Source: Desulfovibrio sp.
Lineage (GTDB): Bacteria; Desulfobacterota; Desulfovibrionia; Desulfovibrionales; Desulfovibrionaceae
DNA: 6,877 bases
Assembly (NCBI RefSeq): GCF_019424165.1
Contig: NZ_JAHZAA010000043.1
Coordinates: 1 to 6,877 of the forward strand
Direction of reading: 5' to 3'
Part shown: positions 5,485 through 6,877 of the stretch, piece after piece
Position numbering within the stretch: the stretch's first letter is position 1
Layout: each line of letters opens with the position of its first letter
Position numbers and translations under genes: made by a program
Notes under the pieces: model-generated
What the model was told of the DNA's origin: nothing
The model's database searches: none
Seen by the model: only the letters and a program-made list of their open reading frames with translations

Positions 5485-6877
5485 CTAGTTCCATTTGGGA
5501 ATATGCGGATATTTTTTCCGCAGTTCTTCCAGCAATTCCTGGCTGATGCCTTCGCCTTCCTTGCGCCCGCACCGCGGGCAGCAACCATTAATCACGCCCA
5601 CGTAGCCGCACAGGGGGTCGCGGTCAAGGGGGTGATTGACGGAACCATAGCCCACGCCGTTATCGTGCATAAAGCGGATAATGCTTTCAAAAGCCTCAGG
5701 ATTTTTGCACGTATCGCCGTCCAGTTCCACATAGGTGATGTGGCCTGCATTGGTTACGGCGTGGTAAGGAGCCTCGATCTGAATCTTTTTGAACGCCTTG
5801 ATCGGATAGTATACCGGCACATGGAAGGAATTGGTGTAGTAATCTTTATCCGTAATACCGGGAATGCTGCCGAACTTGGCCTTATCCAGTCCCACAAAGC
5901 GGCCGCTGAGGCTTTCCGCCGGGGTGGCAATAAGAGAAAAATTCAGCTTGGTTTTTTCCGCTTCTTCATCGCAGCGCTTGCGCATGTGGCGAACGATCTC
6001 CAGGCCAAGCTTCTGCGCCTCTTCGCTTTCACCGTGATGCACACCAAGCAGAGCCTTGAGGGTTTCAGCCAGGCCGATAAAGCCCATGGTCAGCGTGCCA
6101 TGCTTGAGCACTTCTTCCACACTGTCATCCCAGTCAAGCTTGTCGGAATCGAGCCAGATGCCCTCGCCCATCAGGAAGGGGTAGTTGCGCACCTTCTTTG
6201 AGCACTGCACCTTAAACCTGTGCATAAGCTGACGGAAAACCAGGTCAATCCTGTCGTCAAGCAAGGCGTAAAACTTCTTTATATCACCCTGGGCTTCCAA
6301 CCCCAGACGGGGCAGGTTCACGGAGGTGAAGCTCAGATTGCCGCGTCCGCAGGTAACCTCACGGTCCTTGTCGTACACGTTGCCGAGCACACGCGTGCGG
6401 CAGCCCATATAGGCCACTTCGGTATTGTAGTCGCCGGGCTTGTAGTACTGAAGGTTATAGGGAGCGTCCAGGAAGCTGAAGTTCGGAAAAAGCCGCATGG
6501 CTGAAACGTCTATGGCCAGTTTGAAAAGGTCGTAGTTGGGATCTTCACTGTTATAGTTGACCCCGGACTTGACCTTGAAAATCTGCACCGGGAAAATGGA
6601 GGTTTCTCCATTCCCCAACCCCGCCTTGGTGGCTTTGAGCAGATTTTTGGTGACCATACGCCCTTCGGCTGAAACGTCCGTGCCATAGTTGATGGAGCTG
6701 AAAGGCACCTGGGCGCCCGCACGGGAATTCATGGTGTTCAGGTTATGGATAAGGGCTTCCATGGCCTGATATGTGCGGCGCTCGGTGTACTTGAGGGCTT
6801 CTTCAACAGCATAGGCGTGGGCCCCGGCCACCGTGGCCTCCTGCCCTTCGGGGGCAACTTCGCCAAGCCTGCGGCCC
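5485..6877 (-). CDS. nrdD: Class III ribonucleotide reductase, large catalytic chain lacking the glycyl-radical tail (N-terminus outside window)
   Basis: The last 463 residues of an oxygen-sensitive ribonucleoside-triphosphate reductase, which makes deoxyribonucleotides during anaerobic growth. The frame is open through the right edge (GRRLGEVAPEGQ at the boundary), so the apparent GTG start at 6831 is internal. Landmarks are MNSRAGAQVPFSSINYGTD, GNGETSIFPVQIFK, and YMGCRTRV, whose cysteine (codon 6400-6402) is probably the thiyl-radical residue. Further on come RGNLSFTSVNLPRLG, GFIGLAETLKAL and NAGHITYVELDG. A zinc-type cluster near the end, DPLCGYVGVINGCCPRCGR, has four cysteines. Intact NrdD proteins are about 600-750 residues long and end in an RxxGY glycyl-radical motif. 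Here the chain stops with PHIPKWN and TAG (5485-5487), and no such motif is present. The motif is supplied by the 56-residue gene downstream. Any ATP-cone domain would lie outside the window. Confidence 0.95.
   Translation of the reverse strand, partial: GRRLGEVAPEGQEATVAGAHAYAVEEALKYTERRTYQAMEALIHNLNTMNSRAGAQVPFSSINYGTDVSAEGRMVTKNLLKATKAGLGNGETSIFPVQIFKVKSGVNYNSEDPNYDLFKLAIDVSAMRLFPNFSFLDAPYNLQYYKPGDYNTEVAYMGCRTRVLGNVYDKDREVTCGRGNLSFTSVNLPRLGLEAQGDIKKFYALLDDRIDLVFRQLMHRFKVQCSKKVRNYPFLMGEGIWLDSDKLDWDDSVEEVLKHGTLTMGFIGLAETLKALLGVHHGESEEAQKLGLEIVRHMRKRCDEEAEKTKLNFSLIATPAESLSGRFVGLDKAKFGSIPGITDKDYYTNSFHVPVYYPIKAFKKIQIEAPYHAVTNAGHITYVELDGDTCKNPEAFESIIRFMHDNGVGYGSVNHPLDRDPLCGYVGVINGCCPRCGRKEGEGISQELLEELRKKYPHIPKWN

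Noticed and set aside
5503..6201. Open frame of 232 codons on the + strand
   Set aside because: It is the antisense shadow of nrdD; the sense frame has clear NrdD motifs throughout.
1..6877. CRISPR arrays, insertion sequences, tRNA or rRNA genes
   Set aside because: I found no spaced direct repeats, transposase motifs or structural RNA signatures on either strand.

Overview
The window carries part of the genome of an anaerobic, moderately GC-rich bacterium. It most resembles a sulfate reducer of the Desulfovibrio group. The clues are a NifU/NifS pair used as a general Fe-S assembly system behind an IscR-like regulator, a membrane-anchored hemerythrin, and an oxygen-sensitive class III ribonucleotide reductase. 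The taxon is inferred from gene content; no search was possible.

Layout. On the + strand, bases 2-538 are the C-terminal half of metA (homoserine O-acyltransferase). Only 34 bases later comes an Rrf2/IscR-type regulator (573-1016), which overlaps a three-domain nifU (1000-1836), followed 4 bases later by nifS (1841-2995). This looks like one transcription unit for Fe-S cluster assembly, possibly fed by metA transcription. A strong nested hairpin (3034-3074) follows nifS. A sigma70-like promoter (3122-3151) then precedes a separately transcribed membrane hemerythrin (3230-4318), which ends in a textbook intrinsic terminator (4345-4387). Bases 4388-4613 hold no convincing gene.

On the - strand, reading from the right edge, are the class III ribonucleotide reductase catalytic chain nrdD (5485 to beyond 6877, N-terminus missing), a 56-residue gene for its glycyl-radical tail (5134-5304), and the radical-SAM activase nrdG (4614-5141), which overlaps the small gene by 8 bases.

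The most notable feature is that NrdD is split. The large chain has the active-site region and zinc-site cysteines but stops before the glycyl-radical motif. That motif (RITGYLVG) lies in a tiny downstream gene with its own ribosome binding site. The two pieces are in the same reading frame and are separated by one TAG stop plus 60 open codons. The enzyme would therefore be assembled in trans, with NrdG installing the radical on a separate peptide.

The genes share a theme of iron and oxygen: Fe-S assembly with an Fe-S-sensing regulator, an O2-binding diiron protein, and an O2-labile radical enzyme whose activase needs a [4Fe-4S] cluster.
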